Positions 1 to 4,895 of a DNA stretch of 5,766 nucleotides are shown here, piece by piece. This stretch comes from Bacillota bacterium (lineage in GTDB: Bacteria; Bacillota; Clostridia; Peptostreptococcales; Anaerovoracaceae), in contig JAFYFK010000048.1 of the NCBI GenBank assembly GCA_017543805.1, positions 1 to 5,766 on the forward strand, written 5' to 3'. The notes beneath the pieces were generated by a model. The model worked only from the letters and a program-made list of their open reading frames with translations, had not been told where the DNA came from and did not search any database. How positions within the stretch are numbered: position 1 is the first letter of the stretch; each line of letters opens with the position of its first letter. Both the position numbers and the translations under genes were made by a program.

Positions 1-60
1 AGGAAAGATACAAAAATAGCACCGTAATCACAGGTTAGCAAATCATTTTTAGCAGAGCAG

Positions 61-94
61 AAAAAGAACACCAGCCGGCGCTGATGTTCTTTTT
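61..94 (-). terminator. Intrinsic terminator downstream of tRNA-Arg
   Basis: A long inverted repeat follows the 3' end of the tRNA on the minus strand. The outer arms 61-70 and 85-94 pair perfectly over 10 bp. There is one C/A mismatch (71/84), then a 4-bp inner stem (72-75 with 80-83) around the loop CGGC. The A-run at 61-65 becomes a U-run at the end of the minus-strand transcript. The outer A/T arms also give a U-run on the plus strand, so it could act in both directions. It begins four bases past the CCA end, as expected for a compact tRNA transcription unit. Confidence 0.85.
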
Positions 95-97
95 CTG

Positions 98-172
98 TGG
101 TGTCCCCAGAGGGAATCGAACCCCCAACAAAGGTTTAGGAAACCTCCGTTATATCCGTTTAACTATGAGGAC
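98..172 (-). tRNA. tRNA-Arg (anticodon CCU), CCA encoded
   Basis: Read on the minus strand, the sequence folds as a complete cloverleaf. The acceptor GTCCTCA pairs with TGGGGAC. The D-arm GTTA/TAAC carries GG in its loop. The anticodon stem GAGGT/ACCTT holds the 7-nt loop TTCCTAA, placing CCT at positions 34-36 and so reading AGG arginine codons. The variable loop is 4 nt, and the T-arm GGGGG/CCCTC holds TTCGATT. The discriminator is A, and CCA is genomically encoded at 100-98. A terminator follows at once. The near upstream flank has a TATAAT at 191-186 but no recognisable -35. The gene's 5' 56 bases are repeated exactly upstream, so transcription may start at the promoter before that copy, leaving RNase P to cut the mature 5' end out of a longer precursor. 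Confidence 0.95.
117..172 (-). repeat. 56-bp exact direct repeat, copy 1 (within intact tRNA-Arg)
   Basis: Bases 117-172 are identical to 301-356 with an offset of 184 bp. Identity stops sharply at both ends: 116 (T) differs from 300 (A), and 173 (A) differs from 357 (C). One boundary is exactly the first base of the mature tRNA and the other lies inside the T-loop. The repeat therefore covers tRNA bases 1-56 and nothing of the upstream flank. Confidence 0.97.
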
Positions 173-300
173 AGAATAATATTTAATTATATTCGGGAAA
201 CGCTGCGCTCGCCTCATCATCTCGAAATCGCAAGCGATTTCGGATTCTTCGGCGTGCTCGCGACTCCGCAGTCCGGCCGCTTCGCGCCCGGCTGCTTCGA
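173..300 (-). other. 128-bp structured spacer between the two tRNA-Arg copies
   Basis: This non-coding segment separates the truncated tRNA copy from the intact gene. It contains a perfect 9-bp inverted repeat, CGAAATCGC-AA-GCGATTTCG (223-242). It also has a small GACT/AGTC hairpin (261-272) and a 12-bp direct repeat CCGGCYGCTTCG at 273-284 and 288-299 with one C/T difference. About 100 bases are GC-rich, then it becomes very AT-rich at 173-194 next to the intact tRNA. No ORF with a ribosome binding site is present. It reads like a small palindromic repeat element or a structured RNA segment. Whether it recurs elsewhere in the genome cannot be told from this window. Confidence 0.6.
186..191 (-). 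promoter_or_regulatory. Possible -10 element upstream of the intact tRNA-Arg
   Basis: On the minus strand, 191-186 reads TATAAT, which would put the start of transcription near 179, about 7 bases before the mature tRNA 5' end. The position for a -35 with a 17-bp spacer (214-209) reads AGGCGA, which does not resemble TTGACA. The surrounding 173-194 is AT-rich, so the hexamer may be a chance match. It could be a weak secondary promoter for the intact gene. Confidence 0.3.
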
Positions 301-356
301 CGAACCCCCAACAAAGGTTTAGGAAACCTCCGTTATATCCGTTTAACTATGAGGAC
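301..356 (-). pseudogene. Truncated tRNA-Arg(CCU) copy, 5' 56 nt only
   Basis: This is an exact copy of the first 56 bases of the intact tRNA-Arg(CCU): 5' acceptor strand, D-arm, anticodon arm with CCT, variable loop, 5' T-stem and the first part of the T-loop. It stops after TTCG and continues into unrelated sequence (TCGAAGC on the minus strand). The 3' T-stem strand, 3' acceptor strand and CCA are missing, so it cannot form a tRNA. It carries no mutations relative to the intact copy, which suggests a recent event, gene conversion or selection. It has the best promoter of the locus, five bases upstream of its first nucleotide. It was probably the original 5' end of the gene. Confidence 0.9.
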
Positions 357-367
357 CTGACTAGAGG

Positions 368-396
368 ATTATAATCCAAAACCGGTCAGCAGGCAA
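368..396 (-). promoter_or_regulatory. Strong sigma-A-type promoter for the tRNA-Arg region
   Basis: On the minus strand, -35 TTGCCT (396-391), a 17-bp spacer and a perfect -10 TATAAT (373-368). The predicted start is near 361, about five bases before the first base of the truncated tRNA copy, a usual layout for a stable-RNA promoter. The -10 sits inside the 12-bp palindrome GGATTATAATCC (366-377). Transcription from here would run through the truncated copy, the spacer and the intact tRNA to the terminator at 61-94, a precursor of about 300 nt. Confidence 0.75.
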
Positions 397-409
397 GATG
401 GAATTAAAA

Positions 410-1030
410 CTATTCGCTCACCATGACCCCTCTTTCCCTGAGCTCTCTGCGGAGCCGCGGGACGTCGTGGAAGAAGGTTATGGCGTCCATGCCGAAATGC
501 CTGGCCTCGCTGACGTTTACGTTATTGTCGTCAATAAAGACGCATTCCGCCGGATCCAGGCCGAAATGCTCCCAGAACTTTTCGTAGATCTCGCGCTCGG
601 GCTTTATAAGCTGCCAGTCCGCGGAGACAAATATGCCGTCAAAACAGCCTGCCCCGGGAAGTTTGTCGCAGTACTGATGCAGATGCGCGGAAGCGTTGGA
701 CAGTATGTAAAGCCTGTATCCGAGGCCGTGTATCTCGCTGATCAGTTCGTCCATGCCGGGGACCTTGCGTACCGGAAGCGTCCACCAGTTCCGTATGGCG
801 TTTTCCGCCGCGGCGCGAAGGCGTTCCGGCATGCGCGGGCACATAAGCGCGACGGCTTCGTCGTCAAGAAGGGTCCCGCGGTCGACGTCGACCCAGTCCG
901 CGGTGTCAAAGGACTCCCTGCGTACCGTAAGTATATCCTCGGGATCGTCGATCCCGAAGGATGACAGTATATATTCCGGGTCGAAATCCCGAAGGACTCC
1001 TCCCATATCGAACACAACAGTGGTTATCAT
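410..1030 (-). CDS. HAD-superfamily phosphatase-like hydrolase (subfamily IA type)
   Basis: This 206-residue protein has the haloacid dehalogenase motifs in order. Motif I is FDMGGVL with the nucleophile Asp8. Motif II is ILSNAS with Ser111. The motif III lysine is Lys143 in LIKPE, and motif IV is FIDDNN with Asp167/Asp168. Residues about 15-90 form the helical cap. In motif I the usual second Asp (DxD) is replaced by Gly, as in the YihX-like DxGGV group of sugar-phosphate phosphatases, so the substrate is probably a small phosphomonoester. The enzyme should be cytoplasmic. The ATG start is supported by GGAG (1042-1039) eight bases upstream. It begins three bases after the DUF4037 stop and is the last gene of a three-gene operon. 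No terminator is visible after it, so readthrough into the tRNA region is possible. The family is certain; the substrate is unknown. Confidence 0.9.
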   Translation of the reverse strand: MITTVVFDMGGVLRDFDPEYILSSFGIDDPEDILTVRRESFDTADWVDVDRGTLLDDEAVALMCPRMPERLRAAAENAIRNWWTLPVRKVPGMDELISEIHGLGYRLYILSNASAHLHQYCDKLPGAGCFDGIFVSADWQLIKPEREIYEKFWEHFGLDPAECVFIDDNNVNVSEARHFGMDAITFFHDVPRLRRELRERGVMVSE

Positions 1031-1033
1031 GTT

Positions 1034-1975
1034 TTATACTCCGCTTAAAATGTGCATGTTCCTGAGCCCCGGGTCCTCTATATGGTCATTGACCGAGTAC
1101 GCGTGCTTTTCGAGGTCGCCGGAGTCCGCGTCCGTGAGGCCCTGCGCCCGGAGGGCTTTGATGATCTCGGCGCATGCAGCCTCGATGCTTTCCGATTTTT
1201 CGTAAGCGTTGCCGAGGTCGTTCGGGCTTGAAATTATGCCTGTCAGCACCGGTTCCAGTTCCGCCAGCAGCGGCAGCTCTCTCAGCGCGCGGAAAGCCCA
1301 TTTGTAGAAGGGCTCATAGCGTCCGTTGAGCAGGAATATCACCGTAACAGCGTTCTTCGCGAATTCAAAAGCCACAAGCTGGGCGGCTCCGCCTTCGCCG
1401 TGGTCCATGCAGCGCAGATAGTTGTACTGGCCGCTCTGCGCCATCAGAAGCAGATGGCCGGCCATGCGCTTAAGGCGCACGTCCCGGGGCATGTTTCTGA
1501 GTTTTTCCCGGATGGCCGTGAACCTTCCGTATGGGTCGCTGAAGACCTCCCCGTTTACAGCCTCGCAGAGAGACTGCATTGGTATGGCGAGCCATTCTTC
1601 CATGCTCAGTTCCCCGTCCGGACGACCGGTCTTTTCGGAGAAGAAATCGTCCATCCTTCGCACGCCATTTCTCGGCCCTCCGACAGGCGCCAGCTTAGGC
1701 CTGCTGAAGCCTTCAAATTCTGACGGAAGAGACGCATATGCGCGCTCCAGTTCAAACTCCGCTTTTCTGTCTATTATGTCCTCGCCAGGCAGCCAGATGC
1801 AGAAGCCCGGCCCGAAGTCGTGGTCAAGGGAGACCTCGTCGTCAAAACCGAGGCATTCCGACCCGCTTCCGGCAAGCCCCACGGCAAGATACGGCTCCAG
1901 TTCCGGAAACTTTTCCCGGATCATCGGCCTTCCGAATTCCTCATAATACCGCTTTGCAAGCTCAAGTCCTTTCAT
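1034..1975 (-). CDS. DUF4037 domain protein, nucleotidyltransferase-like
   Basis: This 313-residue protein matches my memory of DUF4037 proteins. The N-terminal region carries GLAGSGSECLGFDDE (33-47) followed by DHDFGPGF (51-58). A Gly-Ser loop followed by Asp-x-Asp is the signature of the nucleotidyltransferase (aminoglycoside adenylyltransferase/Pol beta) fold, with Asp51 and Asp53 as likely metal ligands. The rest looks mostly alpha-helical, with tryptophan- and leucine-rich stretches and no signal peptide or membrane segment. Known family members are largely uncharacterised, so transfer of a nucleotide to a small molecule, protein or RNA is inference. The ATG is preceded by AAGGA (1988-1984) eight bases upstream, and this site overlaps the stop codon of the TPR gene. 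It lies 12 bases after that gene and three before the HAD gene, which argues for translational coupling and joint function. Confidence 0.8.
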   Translation of the reverse strand: MKGLELAKRYYEEFGRPMIREKFPELEPYLAVGLAGSGSECLGFDDEVSLDHDFGPGFCIWLPGEDIIDRKAEFELERAYASLPSEFEGFSRPKLAPVGGPRNGVRRMDDFFSEKTGRPDGELSMEEWLAIPMQSLCEAVNGEVFSDPYGRFTAIREKLRNMPRDVRLKRMAGHLLLMAQSGQYNYLRCMDHGEGGAAQLVAFEFAKNAVTVIFLLNGRYEPFYKWAFRALRELPLLAELEPVLTGIISSPNDLGNAYEKSESIEAACAEIIKALRAQGLTDADSGDLEKHAYSVNDHIEDPGLRNMHILSGV

Positions 1976-1987
1976 CAGAACCGTCCT

Positions 1988-2755
1988 TTATTTCTCCTGA
2001 TTTCTGCTGTAGATCCTGTCCGCTTCGCTCTGCAGATCCGCCGATGTAATAAACCAGCCGTAATATTTAAACGTCGGCGCGCACTTTTCGCAGACGAAGG
2101 CGTAGTATCCGTTCCTCGGGATCTCCGGATCCGCCAGCAGATCCTCGGCGGTTTGGAGATACTTTGCGATCTCTTCCTCTGCCGCCTCGATGCCCTTTGC
2201 CGCTTCCGCCGCGTTTGCCATGTTCAGGTATGTTATGGCCTGCTCGAGCTGCCCGTAAGGCTGCAGCTTCATCACTTCCAACGCTTTTTCGTAATTGGCG
2301 TAAGCCTCGTCAAATCTCTTTAGGTCTGCCAGCGCCAGCGCCATATTGTTGTACAGGCCGTCGAGGCGCGCGTCGCCGGCGTCCAGCACCTTTTCGTATA
2401 TCTTCCGGGCTTCCTCAAAACGCTCCAGGGCGCGCTGCGGTTCCCCGAAACAGTCATAGACCGTTCCGGCGTTTACATAAGCCGTTCCGGCGGCTTCCGT
2501 CTCTCCGTTCCCGATCCCGGGGATCAGCGCCACCGCCTCGTCCGCGCTCGCGACAGCCCTTTCACGGTCGCCTTTTTTTCTGAAGACGCCCATCATCTCG
2601 TTGAGCACAAAAAACTCGCCGCGGATGTCGCCGCATTCCCGCGCCTCGCCAAGCCAGTATTCCAGATGCCTCGCGGCTCCGTCGTAATCTTTTTTATCTG
2701 TGTATGCGTCTAGCTTGTCCCGCACGCGCATTACAGGGATAGCCGATCCGTTCAT
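1988..2755 (-). CDS. Tetratricopeptide repeat protein
   Basis: This soluble 255-residue protein is built almost wholly of helix pairs of the TPR type. Repeats are recognisable at about 45-78, 89-122 (AYVNAGTVYDCFGEPQRALE) and 132-165 (YNNMALALADLKRFDEAYAN). A more degenerate one lies at 170-205, and an N-terminal helix pair at about 10-42. A distinct non-TPR tail (216-250) is rich in aromatics and contains CEKC (Cys222, Cys225). One CxxC alone is not enough to claim a zinc site. TPR arrays bind other proteins, so a scaffold or regulatory role for the DUF4037 and HAD partners downstream is a reasonable inference. The first ATG is chosen because AAGGA (2767-2763) lies seven bases upstream. The in-frame Met9 has no ribosome binding site. 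It is the first gene of the operon. Confidence 0.85.
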   Translation of the reverse strand: MNGSAIPVMRVRDKLDAYTDKKDYDGAARHLEYWLGEARECGDIRGEFFVLNEMMGVFRKKGDRERAVASADEAVALIPGIGNGETEAAGTAYVNAGTVYDCFGEPQRALERFEEARKIYEKVLDAGDARLDGLYNNMALALADLKRFDEAYANYEKALEVMKLQPYGQLEQAITYLNMANAAEAAKGIEAAEEEIAKYLQTAEDLLADPEIPRNGYYAFVCEKCAPTFKYYGWFITSADLQSEADRIYSRNQEK

Positions 2756-2775
2756 AAGCGTTTCCTTTCGGGTAT

Positions 2776-2781
2776 ATTATA
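2776..2781 (-). promoter_or_regulatory. -10 element of the TPR-DUF4037-HAD operon
   Basis: TATAAT reads on the minus strand at 2781-2776. The predicted start near 2769 would give a 5' leader of only about 13 bases, just enough to include the AAGGA ribosome binding site. At the expected -35 position (2804-2799) the sequence is TGCAGC, a poor match, and there is no TG extension of the -10. The promoter may be weak or need an activator. It lies directly after the cvpA-type gene's terminator. Confidence 0.5.
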
Positions 2782-2804
2782 ACTGAAAATCGCGGCGCGC
2801 TGCA

Positions 2805-2835
2805 TAAAAAAGACCGGTCTTCTTCAGACCGGCCT
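2805..2835 (-). terminator. Intrinsic terminator of the CvpA-family gene
   Basis: On the minus strand the arms AGGCCGGTCT (2835-2826) and AGACCGGTCT (2820-2811) form a 10-bp stem with one G-U pair and the 5-nt loop GAAGA. A run of six T (2811-2806) follows. It begins 18 bases after the stop codon of the CvpA-family gene. On the plus strand the G-U pair becomes an A/C mismatch, so its direction is clear. It separates this gene from the TPR operon. Confidence 0.88.
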
Positions 2836-2853
2836 TGACGCTTGATATTTCAG

Positions 2854-3450
2854 TTAAAGATATTTTCCGATAATTTTCTTTATCAGCGGCATCAGCTTTT
2901 TAAGAGCGCTCTCGCCGAGCTCCTTGTATTTGTCGAGATCGACTTCCTTCAGGGCGTCGAGCTCGCTGATGTGCCCGATCACGCCGGTCAGCGGGTTGTG
3001 GTTGAATATGAACAGCGCGACCCTGGACGACGAGAACATATTGCCGAGCGTGTCGAGCTTGAACAGATCCGCGACTGCCGGTATGAGCATTACCAGGACA
3101 AGCACGAAGATCGCTCCGGACGCGAAGCCTATCGCCGCGCCCGCGATGGAATCCGCAAGGCCTATCACATCGTCTTCATGGTGCTTTTTGCTGAACAGCA
3201 GCGTAATGGCGTAGTACGCAATTTTGACGAAAATAAGCCCGACTCCGAACGCTATCGCCCGCTCGGTATACTCATTGCCCGTAAACAGCAGGACGCGCAC
3301 ATAGACCGAGAGTCCCGTGGTCCATTTTGCCGCCAGCCAGATGGCCACGACCCAGCCGAAAGTTTTGATCAGAGACAATACAAAACCGCGGCGGTAGCCC
3401 ACCCAGGTAAAAAGAGCTAATAATGCGATAAAGATTAAATCCAATAACAT
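2854..3450 (-). CDS. CvpA family integral membrane protein
   Basis: This 198-residue protein has the usual start of the CvpA (colicin V production) family: a first membrane helix (about 2-17), then GYRRGFVLSLIKTFGWVVAI with the conserved GxxxG/Arg-Gly turn and the second helix (25-41). Further hydrophobic segments lie at about 65-86 and 101-125. The tail (165-198) is Lys/Leu/Ile-rich and looks like an amphipathic helix at the membrane surface. Family members are inner-membrane proteins linked in E. coli to colicin V export and envelope stress. In Gram-positive bacteria their role is poorly defined. The ATG at 3450 is the only sensible start, because an in-frame stop lies three codons upstream. 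No Shine-Dalgarno precedes it, and the predicted promoter puts transcription start within about two bases. It is monocistronic and divergent from tadA. Confidence 0.88.
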   Translation of the reverse strand: MLLDLIFIALLALFTWVGYRRGFVLSLIKTFGWVVAIWLAAKWTTGLSVYVRVLLFTGNEYTERAIAFGVGLIFVKIAYYAITLLFSKKHHEDDVIGLADSIAGAAIGFASGAIFVLVLVMLIPAVADLFKLDTLGNMFSSSRVALFIFNHNPLTGVIGHISELDALKEVDLDKYKELGESALKKLMPLIKKIIGKYL

Positions 3451-3458
3451 GATATATT

Positions 3459-3487
3459 ATTGTACCAATGTCGCAATCCGATTGCAA
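3459..3487 (-). promoter_or_regulatory. Promoter of the CvpA-family gene, shared -35
   Basis: On the minus strand, -35 TTGCAA (3487-3482), a 17-bp spacer and -10 TACAAT (3464-3459). Transcription would start near 3452-3450, at or next to the ATG at 3450. The -35 hexamer is its own reverse complement and is the same six bases used by the plus-strand tadA promoter. Four of six bases match the -35 consensus and five of six the -10. Confidence 0.6.
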
Positions 3488-3495
3488 GGCTTGCA
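3473..3495. promoter_or_regulatory. Two overlapping inverted repeats at the divergent promoter
   Basis: GCAATC-C-GATTGC (3473-3485) and TGCAAG-G-CTTGCA (3483-3495) are both perfect 6-bp inverted repeats with a single central base. They overlap by three bases in the shared -35 hexamer. Two dyads centred 10 bp apart lie on the same face of the helix, as would suit a dimeric repressor or a pair of dimers covering both promoters. No regulator gene lies next to them. They are real as sequence; operator function is inferred. Confidence 0.4.
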
Positions 3496-3510
3496 TTTTT
3501 ATGATATTAT
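3482..3510 (+). promoter_or_regulatory. Promoter of tadA, shared -35
   Basis: On the plus strand, -35 TTGCAA (3482-3487), a 17-bp spacer and -10 TATTAT (3505-3510). The predicted start, seven bases past the -10, is 3517, the A of the tadA ATG, so the mRNA would be leaderless. The mirrored minus-strand promoter uses the same -35 bases with an identical spacer length. Confidence 0.55.
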
Positions 3511-3516
3511 TCACGG

Positions 3517-3978
3517 ATGTGTAAGACTTTGCATGAAGACTTTATGAGAGAGGCTCTGACGGAGGCAAGAGCGGCTGCCGCGGCAGGGGAGGTCCCTGTA
3601 GGCGCGGTGGTGGTGCTTGAAGGAGAGATCGTCGGCAGGGGTCATAATACGACCGAGACCGAGCACGATCCTACCTGCCACGCCGAGATCAATGCCCTTC
3701 GCGACGCGTCAAAAAGGCTCGGAAGGCTTCGGCTGACCGGCTGCGACATGTACGTGACCTGCGAACCCTGCGCAATGTGCGCCGGAGCGATAGTTCTGGC
3801 CAGAGTGCAGCGGCTGTTCGTCGGAACGCCGGATCCAAAGGCCGGTGCCTGCGGAAGCCTCAGAAACATAGTCTGTGACGAACGTCTCAATCACCGGGTC
3901 GAGCTTACGACCGGTGTGCTTCAGGAAGAATGCGCCGCCGAGCTTAAAGATTTCTTCAGGGCTCTGCGCAGCAAATAG
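3517..3978 (+). CDS. tadA: tRNA-specific adenosine deaminase TadA
   Basis: This 153-residue zinc deaminase converts adenosine-34 to inosine in tRNA-Arg(ACG), needed to read CGU, CGC and CGA codons. It shows GEVPVGAVVV (24-33), the catalytic HAE motif in DPTCHAEINAL (His55 zinc ligand, Glu57 proton shuttle) and PCAMC (Cys85, Cys88 zinc ligands). It also has the TadA-type segment VGTPDPKAGACGS (102-114). Length is normal. The start at 3517 is supported because HEDFMREAL resembles HEYWMRHAL of E. coli TadA from memory, and an in-frame TGA lies five codons upstream. No Shine-Dalgarno precedes it, and the predicted transcription start coincides with the ATG. An internal Met10 (3544) is the alternative. 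The Ig-like gene follows after 17 bases, probably on the same mRNA. The tRNA-Arg(CCU) in this window is not its substrate. Confidence 0.96.
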   Translation: MCKTLHEDFMREALTEARAAAAAGEVPVGAVVVLEGEIVGRGHNTTETEHDPTCHAEINALRDASKRLGRLRLTGCDMYVTCEPCAMCAGAIVLARVQRLFVGTPDPKAGACGSLRNIVCDERLNHRVELTTGVLQEECAAELKDFFRALRSK

Positions 3979-3995
3979 ATTCGGAGGAATTAATA

Positions 3996-4880
3996 ATGAA
4001 AAGAATTGCAGCTCTGCTCTGCGTGCTTATAGTGCTGATCCTTTCGTTCAGCAGCGCGGCTTTTGCGTCGGGCCTGTCCGTCGAGAGCATAAACCCGGCT
4101 GACGGATCTAAGGGATACCAGCCTCAGAACATGGCTATCAAGGTCCAGTTCAGCGAACAGATGAACGATTCCGCTGCCAACGCGTCCAAGTTCAGCGTTA
4201 CCGACCCCGAAGGCAATGCGATCCCGTTCCAGCTTGTGCACAGCGAAAAGAAATATCCCAACGAGCTCTGGCTGGTGCTCAGCCAGGACCTCGCGCCCGA
4301 TACCGAATACACTGTAACTGTACAGTCCGGCATCACATCCGCATCGGGATCGACCTTCGACGGCGAGCAGACCACGACATTCCGCACCAGAAACGTAAAG
4401 ATCGACAGCTACATCAGCATGGGCTTTATGGTCGTCTTTATGGTATTCATGTTCACCGCAACCTCCAAGGCCGCTAAGAAGGCCGCTGAAAAGGCGGATC
4501 CCATAGCAGCCGAAAGGGCCGCCATCGCAAAGATGAACCCCTACAAGATGGCTAAGGAAAAGAACATCAGCGTAGAGGAAGCGCAGGCGATAATCAGCAA
4601 AGAAAAGGAAAAGCTCGCCAAAAAAATGGCCAAGGCTGAGGAAGAAGCACGCAAGCGCGAAGAAGCCAAGCGCGCCGAGATGGCCGCAATCGAGGCTGAA
4701 CTCGACGCCCAGGAGGCTGCCGCCCGCCACGCCGCCAACTACCAGGTCAAGGGACCGCGCTCCATCACGGCTGCCGGCGGAACCGTTCCCCGCTCGGTGA
4801 CCAAGAAGAACAAGGCAAAGCGCGAAGCCGCCGAAAAGGCCGCAAGAGCAAAGGCCAATCAGGGCAAGAAAAAGAAATAA
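3996..4880 (+). CDS. Membrane-anchored SbsA-type Ig-like domain protein with charged coiled-coil tail
   Basis: This 294-residue protein starts with a signal peptide (about 1-25: Lys-Arg, hydrophobic core, AFA-S cleavage-like site). An extracytoplasmic Ig-like domain (28-132) follows, with the SINPADGSKG opening, the IKVQFSEQM strand and PDTEYTVTV typical of SbsA/Big_5 modules. Then comes one membrane segment (about 137-156, SMGFMVVFMVFMF). The rest (157-294) is hydrophilic, rich in Ala, Lys and Glu, and likely helical or coiled-coil, notably 191-245. It ends in KKKK. If the N-terminus is exported, the basic tail is cytoplasmic. A role linking the surface to a cytosolic or nucleic-acid partner is only a guess, and I do not recognise a named family. 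The strong GGAGGA site (3983-3988) lies seven bases before the ATG. The gene follows tadA by 17 bases and ends at a good terminator. Confidence 0.85.
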   Translation: MKRIAALLCVLIVLILSFSSAAFASGLSVESINPADGSKGYQPQNMAIKVQFSEQMNDSAANASKFSVTDPEGNAIPFQLVHSEKKYPNELWLVLSQDLAPDTEYTVTVQSGITSASGSTFDGEQTTTFRTRNVKIDSYISMGFMVVFMVFMFTATSKAAKKAAEKADPIAAERAAIAKMNPYKMAKEKNISVEEAQAIISKEKEKLAKKMAKAEEEARKREEAKRAEMAAIEAELDAQEAAARHAANYQVKGPRSITAAGGTVPRSVTKKNKAKREAAEKAARAKANQGKKKK

Positions 4881-4895
4881 AGGCGCAAAGCCGTT

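Noticed and set aside
223..242. The 9-bp palindrome as an intrinsic terminator for the truncated tRNA copy
   Set aside because: It has a two-base loop and no U-run after it on either strand, so it is better described as a structural repeat.
117..356. Two-repeat CRISPR-like array
   Set aside because: The repeat is a piece of a tRNA gene, only two copies exist, and the 128-bp spacer is far too long; no cas genes are present.
398..964. Plus-strand 188-residue open frame antisense to the HAD gene
   Set aside because: The opposite strand carries all HAD motifs in order with a ribosome binding site. This frame has no recognisable domain and is a shadow of a GC-rich gene.
1422..1946. Plus-strand 174-residue open frame (and neighbouring plus frames) across the DUF4037 gene
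   Set aside because: Ser/Arg/Pro-rich composition with no domain is typical of a frame opposite a real gene; the DUF4037 motifs are on the minus strand.
2652..2755. Internal start of the TPR protein at Met9 (2731)
   Set aside because: No Shine-Dalgarno lies upstream of it, while the first ATG has AAGGA at good spacing.
2842..3420. Plus-strand 192-residue open frame opposite the CvpA-family gene
   Set aside because: Rich in Arg, Glu and Gln with no motif; the minus strand gives a proper CvpA-type membrane protein with a terminator.
3272..3514. Minus-strand 80-residue frame starting in the tadA/CvpA intergenic region
   Set aside because: It overlaps the 5' end of the CvpA-family gene in another frame, runs through both promoters and has no ribosome binding site.
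3990..4730. Minus-strand 246-residue open frame opposite the Ig-like protein gene
   Set aside because: The plus-strand protein has a signal peptide, Ig-like domain and a strong ribosome binding site. The minus frame is Leu/Gly/His-rich shadow sequence that arises opposite Ala/Lys/Glu codons.
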